Notes: generated by a model from the sequence alone, not told the origin. A DNA stretch of 64,000 nt from Flavobacterium fluviatile (GCF_010645065.1 NZ_JAADZW010000016.1:62001-126000), one strand, 5' to 3'; numbered from the stretch's first letter, positions 16,906 through 26,029 are shown. Program-made: numbers and translations.

Positions 16906-17619
16906 ATGATTGAAAAAATAAACCTGAACAACATTTTATTTCTTGATATAGAAACCGTTCCCGAAGAGGAAAATTTCAATTCGCTTGACGCAGAAATGCA
17001 GTCACTCTGGGATTTAAAAACACAATACCAGCGAAAAGACGAGTTTACGCCCGAAGAGTTTTACGATCGTGCCGGAATCTGGGCAGAATTTGGAAAAATA
17101 ATCTGTATTTCCGTTGGGTATTTTACGATTCGCGGTGATATTCGGAATTTTAGGGTAACTTCTTTTTTCGGAGAAGAAAAAAAGATTTTGAAAGACTTTA
17201 ATAATCTGCTGAACAATCATTTTAATCAGCCGCAGCATCTTTTGTGTGGGCATAATGCTAAGGAATTCGATATTCCGTTTCTCGCACGCCGAATGATTAT
17301 CAACCAAATTGCAATTCCGGACAAACTGAATTTATTCGGCAAAAAGCCATGGGAAATTCCGCATCTGGATACTTTAGAATTATGGAAGTTTGGCGATTAC
17401 AAACATTTTACTTCTTTAAAATTGCTGACTAAAATTCTCGGCGTTCCCTCTCCAAAAGGTGATATTGACGGAAGCCAGGTGGCACATGTGTTTTATGTGG
17501 AGAAAGATATTGACCGAATTGTAACCTATTGTGAAAAAGATACAATTGCCGTAGCACAGATTTTCCTTCGCTTGCGCAGGGAAGATTTACTCATTGAGGA
17601 GGAAATTATTCATGTATAA
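16906..17619 (+). CDS. PolB-like 3'-5' exonuclease
   Basis: The 237-aa protein has a DEDD exonuclease fold. Motif ExoI is FLDIETVPEE near residue 13, ExoII lies around LLCGHNAKEFDIPFL, and ExoIII is IVTYCEKDTIAVAQ with Tyr and Asp. It matches the predicted 3'-5' exonucleases related to the PolB proofreading domain that are common in Bacteroidota. A role in trimming DNA or RNA ends is inferred. It follows the alkyltransferase on the same strand, with a 95-bp gap of word-tiled sequence between them. Confidence 0.85.
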   Translation: MIEKINLNNILFLDIETVPEEENFNSLDAEMQSLWDLKTQYQRKDEFTPEEFYDRAGIWAEFGKIICISVGYFTIRGDIRNFRVTSFFGEEKKILKDFNNLLNNHFNQPQHLLCGHNAKEFDIPFLARRMIINQIAIPDKLNLFGKKPWEIPHLDTLELWKFGDYKHFTSLKLLTKILGVPSPKGDIDGSQVAHVFYVEKDIDRIVTYCEKDTIAVAQIFLRLRREDLLIEEEIIHV

Positions 17620-17653
17620 CCGTTGGTGTAATTAGTTTTTGATAATAATTTTT

Positions 17654-17776
17654 CGTCAGTTCGAGTAATCCCGATTTTTCATCGGGATTGTATCGAGAAC
17701 AGAAAAGTTATCATTAAAACGGTTCTCGATATATTTTTTGTTCCGTTTCTCTGCACAAAAAACACTCGAACTGACG
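17654..17776. repeat. Single copy of the four-way-junction repeat with new stems
   Basis: The outer stem CGTCAGTTCGAGT/ACTCGAACTGACG is a perfect 13 bp. Three perfect hairpins lie inside: AATCCCGAT/ATCGGGATT (17667/17681), TATCGAGAAC/GTTCTCGATA (17691/17722) and TTTTTTGT/ACAAAAAA (17734/17755). The order of stems is the same as in the 8689 array, but the first and third inner stems have different sequences that still pair. Confidence 0.9.
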
Positions 17777-17874
17777 TTTTAATAATTACAACCAAACGTG
17801 TTAATGTATAGTTTTTTCTGAGTTGCAAAGTTTAAATGAACTTACATAACTTATATGGTTTAAAAAAACAAAAG

Positions 17875-18950
17875 ATGACACATCACGAAATTTCAAATCA
17901 TCGTCTCATTTCTCAAAAGCTTGATAAAACAAATCATAATTCACCCGAAGAAATTGTACAACATCTTGGTGCCATGCAGGCTCAGGATTATGCAATGGCA
18001 AAATGGGCGATTGGTTCCCGATGTGATGCTACAGAAAAAGAAATTGAAGATGCTATTAATTCCGGAAAAATAATCCGGACACATATTTTACGTCCCACCT
18101 GGCATTTGGTTGCTGCCGAAGATATTTACTGGATGCTTGATGTTTCGGGCCCACAGGTCAAACGTATTATTCTAGCCGAAACCAAAAAATATGGCTGTGA
18201 CGAAAAAGAATTTGACAAGATCAACTCAGCAATAGAAAAAATACTTGCCGGAAACAATCATTTAACCCGTGAAGAAATCATACAGGAACTTTCTATCAAA
18301 AGGTTTTCCAGCGATTACAAGTTAAGTCCTGTTCTGATCATGATGTATGCAGAATTAGATGGCGTAGTCTGCAATGGCAAAATGAAAGGCAAAAAAATGA
18401 CGTATGCCTTACTGGAAGAAAGAGTTCCTAAACCTCCCACCAAATTAACCCAAGAAGAAGCCTTGGCCAAACTTGCACAACGCTATTTTGAAAGCCGAGG
18501 TCCGGCAACAGTCGCAGATTTTTCACACTGGTCGGGTTTTTCTGTAACAATTTGCAAATCTGCCATCAATGCAATTTCGTTACAATTAAATAGTATAACT
18601 ATTGATAATCATCAATATTGGTTCAAAAAAGAATATTCAAAACCGGATAGTTTTCGCGAAAGCATACATTTCCTTGCAGCTTTTGATGAATATTTAATTT
18701 CGTATAAAAACCGTGAATCTTCCATTTTATTAGAACATCAGCCAAAAGCTTTTACCAAAAACGGCATTTTCAAACCGACAATTGTAGAAAACGGAAAAGT
18801 TATCGGAACTTGGAAAAGAACATTAAAAAAGATCATATCAAGATTGAAACTGACTTTTTTACTCAGACCGAAATGAGCAAAAAGCAGATTCTTTTTGAAG
18901 GGATAAAATCTTTTGAAAAGTATCTGGAAGCGAAAGTTATTATCGAATGA
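17875..18950 (+). pseudogene. AlkZ-like winged-helix DNA glycosylase, frameshifted near 3' end
   Basis: The protein matches winged-helix DNA-binding (HTH_42) proteins related to the DNA glycosylases AlkZ/YcaQ. The segment LGAMQAQDYAMAKWAIG carries a QAQ motif of the type used for catalysis in AlkZ. As written, the frame stops at 18876 with an odd tail (KKIISRLKLTFLLRPK). Adding one A in the run of six at about 18827-18832 gives KKDHIKIETDFFTQTEMSK and continues 42 residues to a stop at 18950. So the end is frameshifted, by mutation or sequencing error. The start MTHHEISNHRL is chosen. An earlier ATG at 17836 lies in a repeat word also found at 16248. Confidence 0.7.
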
Positions 18951-18960
18951 AAAATTAAAA

Positions 18961-19052
18961 GTGTCAGGCTGAGCGGAGTCGAAGCCCATTAAGGTTAAAA
19001 AGCCTTCGACTAAGTTTATCCTGAGCGAAGCCGAATGGACTCAGGGTGACAT
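18961..19052. repeat. Dispersed palindromic repeat, family A
   Basis: Starts GTGTCAGGCTGAGCGGAGTC and ends GAATGGACTCAGGGTGACA. It differs from the 16129 copy mainly in the loop. Confidence 0.8.
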
Positions 19053-19155
19053 TATTTCTCCAATTGATCTTTTTCATCAATTTCTCTAATCTACGAAATT
19101 GACTTTTGTAATTGTCATTAGAATTGATTTATTACATTTACAAAAATTATAAATT

Positions 19156-20595
19156 ATGGTACTAAGTAGATTTTGGCTTGTCATTTTCATTTCATCGATT
19201 GCATTTGTGATTTTCAGTTTGTTTTCCGGCAACAGTTATTCGATTGATAATGTTCTAAATGGGAAAAAAGACGATCCTATTTTAATTTCCGAACAATATA
19301 TAGATCAGATTCCTGCATTTATCAAAGACAGCATCAATAAATCGGAAGAGAAAACCTTTATCATCAATAGAGACACACTTAATGCTGACACTACTTATGT
19401 TTACAAAAATAAAGTGGTTAAGATTTATAGTGGTGTTCAAAAATCGGATGGTTTGTTACCAACGTGCAAAAGCACTTTACTGGATTTGATTTTGCCACTT
19501 ATTGCCTATTTGGCTTTCTTCTGCGGATTGATGGAATTGCTTATAATTTCGGGAGTGTCTGAAAAACTGGCAAAAGTGTTAAGTCCGGTATTTGTAAAAG
19601 TATTTCCAAGCATTCCAAAAAATCATCCTTCTATCTCATACATGACTCTGAATTTTGCCGCTAATTTCTTAGGATTGGATTCGGCTGCAACACCATTCGG
19701 ATTAAAAGCAATGGAAAGTTTACAGGAAATTAATCCTGAAAAAGACAAAGCCAGCGATGCACAGATTATGTTTATGTGTTTGCATGCATCTGGATTGACG
19801 CTGATTGCAACCTCAATTATCGGATACCGTGCTGCCGCAGGAGCTAGTAATCCTGCCGATGTGATGTTGCCTTGTATCATTACTTCATTCATTGGAACTA
19901 TTGCTGCCTTTTTGATTGTGGGAATCAGACAAAAAATCAACTTCAAAAGTGCTTCTTTAGTTATTGGATTAATGGCTTTGATTGGAGCAATTGTAGGTTT
20001 ATTAATGTACGTAAATCACTTAGATTTAATTGGTAAAAATTATTTCACCTCTAATCTTTCAGCTTTAATATTGGTCGGAATTATTGTCGCTACTTTGATC
20101 TTTTCATTTCTAAAAGAAAAGAAATTTATTGAGGCAGATACTACGGTTTATGAAGCTTTTGTGTCAGGAGCCAATAACGGTGTAAAAACAGGAGTTACCA
20201 TTTTCCCTTATGTTTTAGGGATGTTAGTAGCGATTTCTTTATTCAGAAACAGCGGATTGTTTGAAATTATCAGCAATGCACTTGGATTTTTCTTTTCGAA
20301 TATGGGTGTGAATAAAGAAATTGTTGATGCACTTCCGGTAGCTTTGCTAAGACCTTTTAGTTCTGCCGGTTCACGAGGATTTCTGATTGATTCGATGAAT
20401 ACTTTTGGTGCCGATTCTATGACGGGCCGACTAAGCAGTATTTTCCAGTGCAGCGCCGAAAGTACGTTTTATGTAATTGCGGTTTACTTTGGTTCTGTAA
20501 ATATCAAAAATACTCGTTACGCATTAGGCACAATGCTTTTGGTGGATGTTATATGTGTCATCACAGCGATTTTTGTCGCTAGCTGGTTTTTTTAA
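19156..20595 (+). CDS. Nucleoside-recognition (Gate) domain membrane protein, SpmA-SpmB-like fusion
   Basis: The 479-aa integral membrane protein has an N-terminal helix (WLVIFISSIAFVIFSLF), a soluble loop of about 90 residues, then about ten hydrophobic helices. Two gate-like halves are visible: one around LDLILPLIAYLAFFCGLMELL with NFAANFLGLDSAATPFGLKAM, and one around TGVTIFPYVLGMLVAISLF with LPVALLRPFSSAGSRG. These match the spore-maturation proteins SpmA and SpmB fused in one chain. The transported or bound compound is unknown; since this is not a spore former, a transport role is inferred. It is transcribed alone. Confidence 0.85.
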   Translation: MVLSRFWLVIFISSIAFVIFSLFSGNSYSIDNVLNGKKDDPILISEQYIDQIPAFIKDSINKSEEKTFIINRDTLNADTTYVYKNKVVKIYSGVQKSDGLLPTCKSTLLDLILPLIAYLAFFCGLMELLIISGVSEKLAKVLSPVFVKVFPSIPKNHPSISYMTLNFAANFLGLDSAATPFGLKAMESLQEINPEKDKASDAQIMFMCLHASGLTLIATSIIGYRAAAGASNPADVMLPCIITSFIGTIAAFLIVGIRQKINFKSASLVIGLMALIGAIVGLLMYVNHLDLIGKNYFTSNLSALILVGIIVATLIFSFLKEKKFIEADTTVYEAFVSGANNGVKTGVTIFPYVLGMLVAISLFRNSGLFEIISNALGFFFSNMGVNKEIVDALPVALLRPFSSAGSRGFLIDSMNTFGADSMTGRLSSIFQCSAESTFYVIAVYFGSVNIKNTRYALGTMLLVDVICVITAIFVASWFF

Positions 20596-20623
20596 TTAAA
20601 CATTAATTGACATTACGCAATTA

Positions 20624-20775
20624 AACCGGATTTTAATCCGGCCCTACAATATTGAATCGAGCCGATGGCTCTTGTTTTCGGTTTTTAAAATTCCTTAGGA
20701 ATGAATATGTATTGTAGCGACGGATTTTAATCCGTTGGGACATAAAGCATGTCGTTTAAGTTCCGTAGGAACGGT
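20624..20775. repeat. Hairpin cassette upstream of the IS200-like gene
   Basis: A chain of short palindromes: CCGGATTTTAATCCGG (20626), GAGCCGATGGCTC (20659), ATTCCTTAGGAAT (20690), ACGGATTTTAATCCGT (20720) and GTTCCGTAGGAAC (20760). The same palindromes in the same order follow the transposase gene. Confidence 0.88.
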
Positions 20776-20812
20776 TCATATAAAACATTTAGTTAACTAA
20801 TAAAAAGATTAA

Positions 20813-21097
20813 ATGCCAAACACCTATCATCAAATATACATTCAGGCTTTTTTTGCTGTTAAATATCGTGAAGCTGTTATTAACAAAGAATGGAAATCAC
20901 AATTATTAGGTGTTATCGGAAATTTAATAAATGAAACTGGTTGTAAAACCATCATCGTAAATGGTGTTGAAGATCATGTTCATTGTTTTTTAGGTTTAAA
21001 ACCTACTGTTACGATTTCGGAATTAATGAAAATCGTAAAAGCAAAATCATCAAAATATATTAACGATCATAATTTAACCAATTCAAGATTTGAGTAA
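20813..21097 (+). pseudogene. IS200-type Y1 transposase, 3' truncated
   Basis: The 94 residues match the N-terminal part of IS200/IS605 Y1 transposases: NTYHQIYIQAFFAVKYREA, then the HUH motif DHVHCFLGL (His55, His57) and ISELMKIVKAKSSKYIND. Intact relatives are about 150 aa and go on after RFE with a WQ..YGAF segment and then the catalytic Tyr. Here the frame stops at RFE exactly where the downstream hairpin cassette begins (GAGTAATTTAACCGG). The Tyr nucleophile is therefore missing and the protein cannot transpose on its own. It is either decayed or kept for another purpose. Confidence 0.82.
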
Positions 21098-21100
21098 TTT

Positions 21101-21341
21101 AACCGGATTAAAATCCGGCCCTACAATATTGGTCGAGCCGATGGCTCTGTTCTGGGTTTTTAAAGTTTCTTGTGAATGATAAATATTTTAGGGAGTAATA
21201 AAATTATGCCGTAATAATTAGATCGAACGATTGACTTTTAATTTATCTTTTAAATTCAGTAGGAATGAATCATATTGTAGCGACGGATTTTAATCCGTTG
21301 AAAACAGATTTCGACGTTTCAATAAGTTCCGTAGGAACGGA
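21101..21341. repeat. Hairpin cassette downstream of the IS200-like gene
   Basis: Repeats the upstream chain in direct orientation: CCGGATTAAAATCCGG (21103), GAGCCGATGGCTC (21135), ACGGATTTTAATCCGT (21283) and GTTCCGTAGGAAC (21326), with an AT-rich insert of about 80 bp near 21180-21260. This accounts for most of the 358-bp gap between genes. Confidence 0.88.
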
Positions 21342-21434
21342 TCATATAATATTTGCAAATTTCAATGAGTTTCATAATCAACAATAAACCCCGAAACACG
21401 TATAATTCAAATTCTTTCTTAGGCAAATAATTTT

Positions 21435-21442
21435 TAACTTTG
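21435..21442 (+). promoter_or_regulatory. Probable -7 box of the fumarase gene
   Basis: TAACTTTG matches TAnnTTTG and lies 14 bp before the start codon at 21457. Confidence 0.55.
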
Positions 21443-21456
21443 CCAAAAATAAAGAA

Positions 21457-23061
21457 ATGATTGATTTTATATACCAGGATCCCTATCCTATTTTAAAAGA
21501 CGAAACCCAATACCGCAAAATTACCTCAGATTTTGTAAAATTAGAACAATTTGGAGATAAAGAAGTTCTTCTTGTTGATCCAAAAGGATTAGAATTACTA
21601 GCTGAAGAAGCCTTAACAGATGTTTCGTTTATGTTGAGAACAACACATTTACAAAAACTAAGAAACATTCTGGATGATCCTGAAGCGACAGATAATGATC
21701 GTTTTGTAGCATACAATTTACTTCAAAATGCCTCGGTTGCTGCCGAAGGGCAATTGCCAAGCTGTCAGGATACCGGAACGGCAATTGTAATGGCCAAAAA
21801 AGGCGAAAGCATTTTTACCGGTGTTGATGACGCTGAATGGCTGAGCAGAGGAATTTTCAATACCTACCAAAAACGTAATTTAAGATATTCGCAGATTGTA
21901 CCGATTTCAATGTTTGAAGAGAAAAATTCAGGTTCGAATCTTCCGGCACAAATCGATATTTATTCCAAAAAAGGAGCTTCTTATGAGTTTTTATTCATGG
22001 CAAAAGGAGGCGGATCTGCCAACAAAACGTATTTATACCAACAAACAAAATCGTTGCTGAATGAAAAATCCCTTGATGCTTTCATTCGTGCAAAAATCAA
22101 AGATTTAGGAACTTCTGCCTGTCCTCCTTATCATTTGGCTTTAGTAATTGGCGGAACTTCTGCAGAAGCTACTTTAGCTACTGTTAAAAAAGCATCTGCG
22201 GGTTATTTTGATAATCTTCCAACTTCAGGAAACATGGCCGGTCAGGCGTTTCGTGATTTGGAATGGGAAGAGCGTGTTCAGAAAATCTGTCAGGAAAGTG
22301 AAATCGGAGCTCAGTTTGGAGGGAAATATTTTACGCACGATGTTCGTGTAATCCGTTTGCCTCGTCACGCAGCTTCCTGCCCGGTTGGATTAGGGGTTTC
22401 CTGTTCTGCAGACCGAAATATCAAAGGAAAAATCACTAAAGACGGAATCTTCCTTGAGCAGTTAGAAACGAATCCAAAACAATTTTTACCGGAAACAGCT
22501 CCACATCTGGAAGCTCCGGTTGAAATTGACTTAGATCAGCCAATGGCAGATATTTTGGCAAAACTATCACAATACCCAATCAAAACACGTTTGAAACTAA
22601 ACGGAACTGTTATTGTAGCCCGTGATATCGCCCACGCAAAAATCAAAGAATTATTAGATGCCGGAAAACCAATGCCGGAATATTTTAAAAATCACCCGGT
22701 GTATTATGCAGGTCCTGCAAAAACTCCGGAAGGAATGCCTTCAGGAAGTTTTGGACCAACAACAGCCGGACGTATGGACGTGTATGTTGATGAATTCCAG
22801 AAACATGGCGGAAGTATGATTATGCTGGCAAAAGGAAACCGTACAAAACAAGTGACGGATGCCTGCAACAAATACGGCGGATTCTATTTGGGTTCAATCG
22901 GAGGTCCGGCCGCTATTTTGGCCCAGGACAATATCTTAAAAGTAGAAGTGGTTGATTTTGAAGAATTAGGAATGGAAGCCGTTCGAAAAATAACTGTTAA
23001 AGATTTCCCTGCATTTATTATTACAGATGATAAGGGGAATGATTTCTTTGAAAATTTATAA
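21457..23061 (+). CDS. fumA: Class I fumarate hydratase (iron-sulfur)
   Basis: The 534-aa enzyme interconverts fumarate and malate in the TCA cycle, using an oxygen-sensitive [4Fe-4S] cluster. Three ligands are visible: Cys103 (PSCQDTG), Cys222 (SACPPYH) and Cys316 (VSCSADR). The spacing of 119 and 94 residues equals that of the structurally known Leishmania enzyme as I recall it (133, 252, 346). The N-terminal alpha domain and C-terminal beta domain are fused in one chain, as in FumA/FumB. The start fits the promoter just upstream. A clear terminator follows. Confidence 0.95.
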   Translation: MIDFIYQDPYPILKDETQYRKITSDFVKLEQFGDKEVLLVDPKGLELLAEEALTDVSFMLRTTHLQKLRNILDDPEATDNDRFVAYNLLQNASVAAEGQLPSCQDTGTAIVMAKKGESIFTGVDDAEWLSRGIFNTYQKRNLRYSQIVPISMFEEKNSGSNLPAQIDIYSKKGASYEFLFMAKGGGSANKTYLYQQTKSLLNEKSLDAFIRAKIKDLGTSACPPYHLALVIGGTSAEATLATVKKASAGYFDNLPTSGNMAGQAFRDLEWEERVQKICQESEIGAQFGGKYFTHDVRVIRLPRHAASCPVGLGVSCSADRNIKGKITKDGIFLEQLETNPKQFLPETAPHLEAPVEIDLDQPMADILAKLSQYPIKTRLKLNGTVIVARDIAHAKIKELLDAGKPMPEYFKNHPVYYAGPAKTPEGMPSGSFGPTTAGRMDVYVDEFQKHGGSMIMLAKGNRTKQVTDACNKYGGFYLGSIGGPAAILAQDNILKVEVVDFEELGMEAVRKITVKDFPAFIITDDKGNDFFENL

Positions 23062-23078
23062 TTAACACAAAAATGAAA

Positions 23079-23117
23079 AAAATCCTGTCAACGAATTCTG
23101 TTCAATGACAGGATTTT
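23079..23117 (+). terminator. Rho-independent terminator after fumarase
   Basis: The stem AAAATCCTGTCA/TGACAGGATTTT is a perfect 12 bp, 15-nt loop, followed by T residues. Confidence 0.88.
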
Positions 23118-23265
23118 TTATTTACAAATATTTTCCAATAAATATTATAATTTTTGAGATTACAGCCTAAAACATATTTAATCTTCCATATTCCAATATG
23201 AAAGATTAAAATTGGCGAATTTGCGGTATTTTTATGCCTTTAAAAACTCATTTTCTATCTAAACC

Positions 23266-23832
23266 ATGAATCCGTTAATCACTATTTTCAATTCCATTCT
23301 TCCTATTTCAGAAGAAGAGCAAACGTTTATGAAGCAGCATTTGTTTACGGAAACCCTGAAAAAAGGCGAAAAATACTGCGAACAGGGCAAAATCTGCACT
23401 AAAATCGGTTTTGTTATTGAAGGTGTTTTTAAAGTCATGAAAGTGGATACCGAAGGAAATGAATACATTCCGTACTTTACGAGCGAGGGACACTTTGCTG
23501 TTGCAATGGAAAGTTTTTCAGATAAAACGCCTTCGGATGAATCAGTTGTAGCGGTAACAGATTGTACGGTTGTTACAATTACGAGTTCTGCTTTTCACTT
23601 ATTTGAAAGAGAAATTGTCAACTTTTCGAAAATCATTCATTTATTAAAAGAAAAAGCTTTTATCGAAAAGTTTAAGCTAAAAAGCGAAATGCTTGTCGAT
23701 GATGCCGAAACCAAATACACCAAACTGTTGCTCAGGCAGCCTTCTATCATTCAGCGCGTTCCGCAGAATCAGATTGCACTATTTCTGGGCATAACGCCAC
23801 ATACATTAAGCAGAATCAGAGCCAAAATCTGA
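23266..23832 (+). CDS. Crp/Fnr family regulator
   Basis: The 188-aa protein has an N-terminal cyclic-nucleotide-binding beta-roll (LKKGEKYCEQGKICTKIGFVIEG, residues 30-55) and a short C-terminal helix-turn-helix (VPQNQIALFLGITPHTLSRIR). The consensus cAMP phosphate-binding RxS motif is not obvious, so its ligand is unknown. Bacteroidota have many such Crp-like regulators next to dehydrogenases. The SDR gene starts about 70 bp downstream on the same strand and is a likely target or partner. Confidence 0.88.
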   Translation: MNPLITIFNSILPISEEEQTFMKQHLFTETLKKGEKYCEQGKICTKIGFVIEGVFKVMKVDTEGNEYIPYFTSEGHFAVAMESFSDKTPSDESVVAVTDCTVVTITSSAFHLFEREIVNFSKIIHLLKEKAFIEKFKLKSEMLVDDAETKYTKLLLRQPSIIQRVPQNQIALFLGITPHTLSRIRAKI

Positions 23833-23900
23833 TTTCTTGCCTTATGTCAACTTTTTTGTTTTTGCTTACCTCTACTTTTACTTCAGAAAATAGTAAAACA

Positions 23901-24641
23901 ATGAGCAAAGTAAAAAACAAGGTAACCGTGGTTACCGGAGCATCAAAAGGAATTGGTGCTGAAATTGCATTAGAAATGGCGAAAGAAGGAGCCAAAGTAG
24001 TTGTAAATTATTTATCAGATAAAAATGCAGCCGAAGCTTTATCAGCAGCAATTTCTGAAAATGGCGGCACAGCAATAACTATTCAGGCTGATGTGACCAA
24101 AAGCACAGATGTTCAGAGATTATTTGAAGAAACCCATAAAACATTCGGAAAAATAGATACGCTGATTAATAATGCAGGAGTTTATAAATTTGAACCTTTG
24201 GAAATGATTACCGAAGAAGAGTTTCGCCGTCAGTTTGACAGCAATGTTCTGGGTACCCTTTTACCGATTCAGGAAGCTTTGAAATACTTTAGTGAAAATG
24301 GCGGAAGCATTGTTAATATCAGTTCAGTTGCCAGCATCAAAGCCACTCCTATGACGGTATTATATTCTGCGACAAAAAGTGCTGTCGATTCTATAACAAG
24401 AACATTGTCAAAAGAATTAAGCGGAAAAAAAATCCGTGTGAATTCTATTTTGCCGGGACCAACAGAAACGGCAGGTAATCCCGTTTTAGGAACAGAAATG
24501 GAACAATACATTGTAGCCAATACTCCTTTTGGAAGAGTGGGTCAGCCAAAAGACATCTCGAAACTTTCCGTTTTTCTGGCTTCTGATGATGCTTCATGGA
24601 TTACTGGACAAAAAATAAGTGTTTCGGGAGGGTTTGATTGA
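23901..24641 (+). CDS. SDR family oxidoreductase
   Basis: The 246-aa classical short-chain dehydrogenase has the cofactor motif TGASKGIGAEIA, the NNAG motif (LINNAGVY), the catalytic Ser in VNISSVAS and the YSATK catalytic pair. The C-terminal end TGQKISVSGGFD is typical. MSKVKNKVTVVTGAS is chosen as start. An upstream in-frame ATG at 23844 would add a hydrophobic stretch unlike the family. The substrate is unknown. It follows the Crp-type gene and may be cotranscribed. Confidence 0.9.
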   Translation: MSKVKNKVTVVTGASKGIGAEIALEMAKEGAKVVVNYLSDKNAAEALSAAISENGGTAITIQADVTKSTDVQRLFEETHKTFGKIDTLINNAGVYKFEPLEMITEEEFRRQFDSNVLGTLLPIQEALKYFSENGGSIVNISSVASIKATPMTVLYSATKSAVDSITRTLSKELSGKKIRVNSILPGPTETAGNPVLGTEMEQYIVANTPFGRVGQPKDISKLSVFLASDDASWITGQKISVSGGFD

Positions 24642-24694
24642 TTATTATTTGGAATGTATCCAATGTTAGAAGCTATTCCAGCTGTACACTGTAT

Positions 24695-24721
24695 CTTTTG
24701 TGGCGAACCCCGCCACAAAAG
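24695..24721. repeat. Perfect intergenic hairpin
   Basis: CTTTTGTGGCG/CGCCACAAAAG, 11 bp with a 5-nt loop. It has no U tract on the + strand. It lies between the SDR and a convergent broken gene and may end transcription of either. The rest of 24642-24857 holds short repeat words (TCTTTGCGAGGAACGA) and no gene. Confidence 0.6.
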
Positions 24722-24857
24722 GATGCCGTTTCCATCTGGGCTAGGGCTTTAGTTTTCAGAAAACGCAAGTCTTTGCGAGGAACGAAAAAAGCATTGTAAA
24801 CAATTCCGTAAACAAAATCAACAGTCTAGTCGAACTGCTAACGGATGAAAATTGTAG

Positions 24858-25322
24858 TTAATCCAGAATTTTAATTCCTTTTTTGTATTCTGTTAAACAT
24901 TTTTTGCCCAATTCTACTTTAGGATTGTAAGTTGTATTCCCTTTTGTAATTGATTTGTTTATATCAATTAATTCAAGTGTTTCTAAGTCAATCAAAATCG
25001 TATACCCATAATTTACACTTTCATCAGAAATGTCAAAATTCAGATAATATGGCATAATATCTTTTGAATGATACTAGGAAGCTGATAAGTTCAGTTTCGT
25101 ATTTTTATTTTGCGCAAAATAGTAATTCATGCATTTTGGGAAAATGACTTCTCTGTTCTTTATTCTCAATGTTTTCTTATTCCAGTCAAATTTTGCTGGA
25201 TTAAATTGTTTAGGTAAGCCAATTATATTTCCCTTGTTGTCAATTTGTAAGCGTGTATCTTGATGAACTACATCTGTATTGATCAGAAATAGAAATGACA
25301 TTAAAATAAAAAACATTTTCAT
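24858..25322 (-). pseudogene. Secreted protein of unknown function, broken by an in-frame stop
   Basis: Reading leftward from 25322, a signal peptide (MKMFFILMSFLFLINTDVVHQ) leads to a frame that stops at a TAG (25074-25076) after LNLSAS. The same frame then goes on without a break for 72 codons (YHSKDIMPYYLNFDISDE ... KGIKILD) to a stop at 24858. One base change (for example TGG to TAG) restores a protein of about 154 residues. I do not recognise the family. The gene is probably recently inactivated or the stop is a sequencing error. Confidence 0.6.
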
Positions 25323-25366
25323 TAATAACTATTTGTTTTAGAATTAATCAAATTAAGCTTGCAAAT

Positions 25367-26023
25367 TTAAAACACCATTTCCGGAATTTCCCCCTCAATA
25401 ATCAAATCAGCTTCGGTTGAAGCAATGATATGTTCGACAGAAGTGCCTGGCGCACGTTCTAAGAGCTTAAAACCTTTTTCTGTTACTTCGAGAACAGCAA
25501 GCTCAGTTACGACCATTTTAACGCAGCCTACGCCGGTTAATGGCAAAGTACATTTTTTAAGTATTTTCGATTCTCCTGCTTTGTTAACATGCATCATGGC
25601 AACGATGATATTTTCGGCGGAAGCCACCAAATCCATAGCACCTCCCATTCCTTTTACCATTTTACCCGGAATTTTCCAGTTGGCGATATCACCGTTTTCT
25701 GAGACTTCCATAGCACCCAGAATTGTCAGATCCACTTTCTGGCTTCGGATCATTCCGAAACTAAAAGCCGAATCAAAGAAACTCGCTCCCGGAAGCGTTG
25801 TAATAATTTGTTTTCCCGCATTGATAATATCAGCGTCTTCTTCTCCGGCAAAAGGAAAAGGTCCCATACCCAAAACGCCATTTTCACTTTGAAATTCTAC
25901 TGAAATATCGTCTCTTACGTAATTCGCCACCAAAGTCGGAATCCCGATACCAAGATTTACAAAGTAGCCGTCTTTTACTTCTTTTGCAATTCGTTTTGCA
26001 ATATCTTCTTTACTAAGTCCCAT
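25367..26023 (-). CDS. scoB: 3-oxoacid CoA-transferase subunit B
   Basis: The beta subunit (218 aa) of succinyl-CoA:3-ketoacid CoA-transferase carries the catalytic glutamate in FQSENGVLGMGPFP. GMGGAMDLV is another family signature. With subunit A it moves CoA from succinyl-CoA to acetoacetate, feeding ketone bodies or branched amino-acid carbon into acetyl-CoA. The start at MGLSKEDIAKRIAKEV is chosen; a longer reading from 26062 would be encoded by the word-tiled repeat upstream. It lies downstream of scoA with the repeat between them. Confidence 0.93.
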   Translation of the reverse strand: MGLSKEDIAKRIAKEVKDGYFVNLGIGIPTLVANYVRDDISVEFQSENGVLGMGPFPFAGEEDADIINAGKQIITTLPGASFFDSAFSFGMIRSQKVDLTILGAMEVSENGDIANWKIPGKMVKGMGGAMDLVASAENIIVAMMHVNKAGESKILKKCTLPLTGVGCVKMVVTELAVLEVTEKGFKLLERAPGTSVEHIIASTEADLIIEGEIPEMVF

Positions 26024-26029
26024 ATTTAA

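Noticed and set aside
17836..17874. Upstream ATG of the AlkZ-like gene
   Set aside because: It lies in a repeat word (TGAACTTACATAACTTATAT) also present at 16248 without a gene; MTHHEISNHRL fits the family.
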